This document shows, piece by piece, positions 6,713 to 10,353 of a stretch of DNA of 10,353 nucleotides (within the stretch, counting starts at the first letter, position 1; every line of letters begins with the position of its first letter). Position numbers and translations under genes: made by a program. Source of the stretch: Phoronis ovalis (Eukaryota > Phoronida > Phoronidae); contig JAOXYB010064724.1 of assembly GCA_028565635.1 (NCBI GenBank), positions 1-10,353 of the forward strand, in the 5' to 3' direction. The notes beneath the pieces were generated by a model, which saw only the letters and a program-made list of their open reading frames with translations, ran no database searches and had not been told where the DNA came from.

Positions 6713-8510
6713 GACATTCTGTATTTTTCTTCAATTTTTGCGAAATAGCAAGGAAAATCTAGTCTTTAATTAAATTAATTTAATGGTAAGGTTTTTGCCG
6801 ACAATAAATAAGTTGACATGGTGTTAGGAGAAAATCATATCTAAGATATATAACAGGTTCAGATAAAACTAAACATTATATGTATATGTACCGAGTATCA
6901 AGCAATACAAAAAATTTGAAGCTATAGATACTTTGACAAGTGTTAGGTCTTCAGAACATAACGAATACAACTGAAACAAACGTATTTATAAGTATAGTAT
7001 GAAACAACTGGTATATACATTTTGCCTCTTATTTATCAAGGACTATATGCCTATTACTTGCATTGTGAACAAACTTAAATTGTTATATTTATTATGAAGT
7101 ATATTAAACAGGAATATAGGGAAATTTTTTTAAGGTGTAATATCCTTAAAACATTGGTTTTCACCAATTCAAGCAAAAGTTAAGCAAACGTGGTTTTTTA
7201 TTTTTATGCCCGAACAGCAATCCTATATTCTATACAATTTTTTTTTGAAATACTCATCTGGCCAAACAGCAAACAGCGCCCTCTGGAGGGACCAACCAGT
7301 AATACCATTAATTCTATCAAGGCAATAGGTATATGCAAATATTCATCCTGTCAATGCAGATGACCTTCTCTATGCTGTCAATATGCGTGAGACGTGACGC
7401 AGGCTGTTTAACTTGTGATGACATTAATTATAATGACAGAGAAAAGTTGGTGTTCACAGGTGTATATGCATCCCATCTAAGGCACCCTGTGAATCATCAT
7501 ATGGACCTTCATATAATGTGATCCAGGATCATCTACACTAGCAGGCGTACAGAAATAAACGCGTAAATGTACATAATTGATTTTTTGTGACGGCTTCTTC
7601 AAACTATCCGCAAGATGCAGAGCAGACTTGTGATGACAACTGTTACAGCGGATGTAGGTTTTTGTACAACAATAGATCGATCGGGCAGTGAGTGATACCG
7701 TCATAACAAAACATTAACACCGTGACAAGCGATGTCCGGTCTGACAGACAGAGTACTCTATCTTTTTTATAGACTGGTTACATTTTACAGTATAATGCGG
7801 CACATGGTCTTTGTCCACGCTTTGTGGTACTATTGCGAATTGCTATATACAGAAATACATTGTCCTATATAATGCATCTGCGTGAAGTTTTGCGTGCTTT
7901 AAAATCTAAAATATCCAAATATTGTGTTTCCCTAAAATGTCTTAGCTTAAAAAGAGAAAAAAATGTAAACAAAAGAAAACAGGAATAACAATATAAGAGT
8001 ATTAATTTTTTGCAAAATAAACTAAATTTAACTTCGATCGAATTTTTAACCTTTACATTACTACCAAGAAAGCCATTCATAATTATTCGACAGTGCAGTG
8101 AAACAATAGACCCATATACACATGCAGTGCTCATAAATTGAAATTAAAAAAAGATGCATTCACGTGCGTCATATTTTGGGACAAAGATATTTTTATTGTG
8201 TTCCGCATCATTCGTGGCAGGATTCTAAAAGGACACTCGTAAAACGAAAAGCTTCTCATAGTTGAGGTTTACACTCCTTACGCTATATGTTGTGAAAAGT
8301 GCGGATTTTCTTTCTGTTAACTAGAATCGCGCGATATTAACCTAATTTCGATCTATTGTATTATACTATCTGACATAGTTTTGGATTTTTGTGGTCAAGA
8401 AATTCCCACAATTTTGTTATCATTGGATCAAATTTAATAATATTATTAAGATAGTATTACGATTTGTATTGAAACATTAGAACATACTAAGCCGTACAAT
8501 AATTCAATGC
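6713..8510. other. A+T-rich region without a supported gene
   Basis: No convincing coding region. Short palindromes occur, such as TTAAATTAATTTAA (6770-6783), TGATCCAGGATCA (7519-7531) and TTAATAATATTATTAA (8434-8449). The stretch 7330-7700 is less A+T-rich and holds short cysteine-bearing frames described under findings. The minus-strand frame at 7865-8134 is low-complexity and rejected. Confidence 0.45.
7276..7289 (-). promoter_or_regulatory. CTCF-like motif
   Basis: GCGCCCTCTGGAGG matches the reverse form of the bilaterian CTCF core consensus at 13 of 14 positions by eye (A in place of one T). Only meaningful if the organism is a bilaterian with CTCF; a single match can arise by chance or from a repeat. 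Confidence 0.2.
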
Positions 8511-8570
8511 ACTCAATGGTAGATATGTAACCTCGTAGTCGAATCCCCAGACATAGCCTGTGTACAGGCT
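8511..8570 (+). repeat. tRNA-like / SINE-like fragment
   Basis: CTCAATGGTAGA resembles a tRNA A box, and GTCGAATCCCC at 8538-8548 resembles a B box, but the spacing is too short for a tRNA and no acceptor stem is visible. AGCCTGT-GT-ACAGGCT (8555-8570) is a 7-bp hairpin directly after, and a TA run follows at 8597-8608. A decayed tRNA-derived SINE is one explanation; confidence is low. Confidence 0.25.
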
Positions 8571-8596
8571 GAGGAAGGACCCCTGAAAGGACTAAT

Positions 8597-8608
8597 TATA
8601 TATATATA
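8597..8608. repeat. (TA)6 microsatellite
   Basis: Six uninterrupted TA units, following the SINE-like fragment. Confidence 0.7.
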
Positions 8609-8670
8609 AGGATTTAATATATTAGTACTTGACAATTTTGATAATTTTACTCATATTTCGTCATTTATAA

Positions 8671-8693
8671 CAGTACTATCATTATTAGTACTG
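8671..8693. repeat. 8-bp hairpin
   Basis: CAGTACTA (8671-8678) and TAGTACTG (8686-8693) are perfect inverted copies around a 7-base loop. Confidence 0.5.
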
Positions 8694-8699
8694 AAAATA

Positions 8700-9390
8700 A
8701 AAAAATATAAAATTGGGGTTTTGGGGCCTTGGTATCAAACTATCAAAATTTAAATATGACTAAATATAAGTTACACAATTGAAAAAGTATAATTTGTCAG
8801 CATTTTAGACAATTTGAGTGAAAAAAATAATCATTATTCAGACTGAGTCCAGTCTACCCCAGACATGAAATCATATACAGTGTCGAATGTTCTCGGTGTT
8901 CGCGCGCTCGGATCAGCTTTTACAATTGACGGTGTCATCATGAGTGTCATCTTCTAATTCACAGCATTGTATCTTTGGAGATTTTAATTTCATGCTTTTA
9001 AAACAGGTAAATAAAAGTTCACTTATTGTTTGCTCATGGTATCTTCTAGCGGCCAAATTGTCAAATTACCAAAACAATTACATAAATATGCACTTCCAAT
9101 TCTTACATTCATTGCAAAATTACAACACCAAACATTGCCTTCAGTGTTACTGTATATCATCAGTATCGACTCTATTTTTGCAAGAAATAACAAAAAAATC
9201 ATATTGTTCCTCGATGGTTGCATTGAAGTGGGTTTTTCCAATATATGTTTATTATCAAAATAATTTAATTTATTTATTAAAACCAATACTTAACTATTTT
9301 ATTTTAAGTTATATTAACGACAACTATGAAAGGAGTTAGTTTACAGTGACAATTTATTATTTTCACTATAGGTAAAATTTAATATAGTTC
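8700..9390. other. A+T-rich region without a supported gene
   Basis: Overlapping open frames on both strands between 8944 and 9339 share no domain or codon signature and shadow each other. They look like chance frames in low-stop DNA. Confidence 0.45.
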
Positions 9391-9429
9391 TACACATCTA
9401 TGTGTGTTACGTACGCACATAGATGTGTA
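9391..9429. repeat. perfect 14-bp inverted repeat
   Basis: TACACATCTATGTG (9391-9404) is matched exactly on the other strand by CACATAGATGTGTA (9416-9429). The 11-base loop contains the palindrome TACGTA. It can form a hairpin or cruciform. No T-run follows that would make it a polymerase III terminator, and no matching ends of a transposon are seen. Confidence 0.8.
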
Positions 9430-9524
9430 CGTAAACACCCGTCGATGCAGAGTTCTTTACGATTGTTTTTATTGCGCTAGTAGAATCATAACATAGATCT
9501 CTTCTCGGGGATATAACGCCCTTG

Positions 9525-9570
9525 GGCGGATTTTATCAGGGCACCTGGACGGATTTTATCAGGGCACCTG
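9525..9570. repeat. 23-bp tandem duplication
   Basis: Two copies (9525-9547 and 9548-9570) of a unit containing CGGATTTTATCAGGGCACCT differ at one base. Each ends in the E-box CACCTG. More GC-rich than the flanks. Confidence 0.85.
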
Positions 9571-10317
9571 TACCATGTAGGTAGGTGGTTACATTTTATT
9601 TTTCTCATTATATCTGACTTCAAATTTATTATTTATGGCAATCTCCCGACTAAGTGTAAAAACAACGGAGACATTTTGAATAAAACAAATGTAAATAGAC
9701 AACATTGGTATAGACAGACCCCGGAGACAAACATAATAAGAAACCAGGTTTTTACGGACAACACTATTATTTCATTGCGTAGCGGTTTTGCGCAGACATC
9801 ATTCTTCCGTCCTGTGCAATGAGCGTGCACAAAGTATCTAAACCTCATTGATACCAACAGGAAATTATGGAACCCACAACAATAACTTTAAATACAATGA
9901 ATAACACATGATTAGAAGCATCGGGAACAAAATATTTAAGCAAAGACATAGACTGGTATTTTTATTGTCATGATGTAGATAAATTTGTTATATTAAGTTT
10001 ATAATTTTTTTTGATGTGTCACGAATATAATAGTGTCATAAATTCTTAAACAGTTTTTAGACATTCTTAAAATTTCATAAGATATAGTTTATATATTTAA
10101 TGGTGTCACAAAATGTCTAAACAATTTGAGATTTTTTTCTGATTTTACAAGATATTTAGTCTCAGTTGGAAAGACTATACTCCACTTCGCTAACAACCGG
10201 GGCATGTTTGTAAATGATGGCAGACACCCATGCAAACTCTCTACTTTAAAGCCTTGAATGAGTCGCTCACTGTCCCTCTTTACTAGCTAATTTCACACTT
10301 ACAAAGTCATTCAGTAA

Positions 10318-10318
<1 letters not shown>
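9571..10318. other. A+T-rich region without a supported gene
   Basis: The minus-strand frame at 9633-9857 has no recognisable domain. Words such as GTGTCA plus TCTAAACA/CTTAAACA recur loosely between 10015 and 10125, suggesting an old diverged repeat, but I cannot set boundaries. Confidence 0.4.

Positions 10319-10340
<22 letters not shown>
10319..10340. repeat. (TA)11 microsatellite
   Basis: Eleven uninterrupted TA units near the right end of the window; likely polymorphic in length. Confidence 0.9.
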
Positions 10341-10351
<11 letters not shown>

Positions 10352-10353
10352 AT

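Noticed and set aside
7865-8134. 89-residue minus-strand frame
   Set aside because: Phe/Leu-rich low-complexity translation of A-rich DNA.
8944-9339. 131-residue plus-strand frame with overlapping frames on both strands
   Set aside because: Length alone is unremarkable in low-GC DNA; no domain and no coding bias seen.
9633-9857. 74-residue minus-strand frame
   Set aside because: No domain, no good start context and no splice support.

Overview
The window looks like animal nuclear DNA, probably from a marine invertebrate. It is strongly A+T-rich, has GT-AG introns, metazoan-only extracellular domains (PAN/Apple and olfactomedin), an AATAAA polyadenylation signal, diverged tandem repeats and a small terminal-inverted-repeat element. 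Nothing fixes the phylum. The PAN cysteine pattern with an olfactomedin domain would suit a cnidarian or an invertebrate deuterostome, but that is inference. There is no bacterial operon, CRISPR array, rRNA or intact tRNA.

The one clear gene is on the plus strand at 2728-5197. Three exons (2728-3030, 3429-3480, 4404-5197) join with matching phases (0, then 1) into a 382-residue secreted protein: signal peptide, one PAN/Apple domain, a short charged linker and a complete C-terminal olfactomedin domain. A probable poly(A) signal lies at 5416. Intron 2 carries a 465-bp non-autonomous DNA transposon (3848-4312) with short inverted ends, flanking TTAGG duplications and an internal array of G-runs. 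A second good acceptor in intron 2, at 3596, would give a short PAN-only product.

At the left edge, on the minus strand, a short exon (325 to 271) encodes a signal-peptide-like start and ends at a GT donor. It is probably the first coding exon of a divergently transcribed secreted-protein gene running out of the window. Just upstream of it (402-646) is a diverged tandem duplication in which both copies keep donor-like and acceptor-like sites on the minus strand.

From about 5.44 kb to the right end I see no convincing gene. That region is A+T-rich intergenic or long-intron DNA holding a GC-rich 44-bp unit in three copies (6581-6712), a 23-bp unit in two copies (9525-9570), a perfect 14-bp inverted repeat (9391-9429), several smaller hairpins, a tRNA-like/SINE-like scrap near 8511-8570 and TA microsatellites. 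No multigene system is visible; the interest lies in the PAN-olfactomedin architecture, the intronic element and the unexplained repeats.
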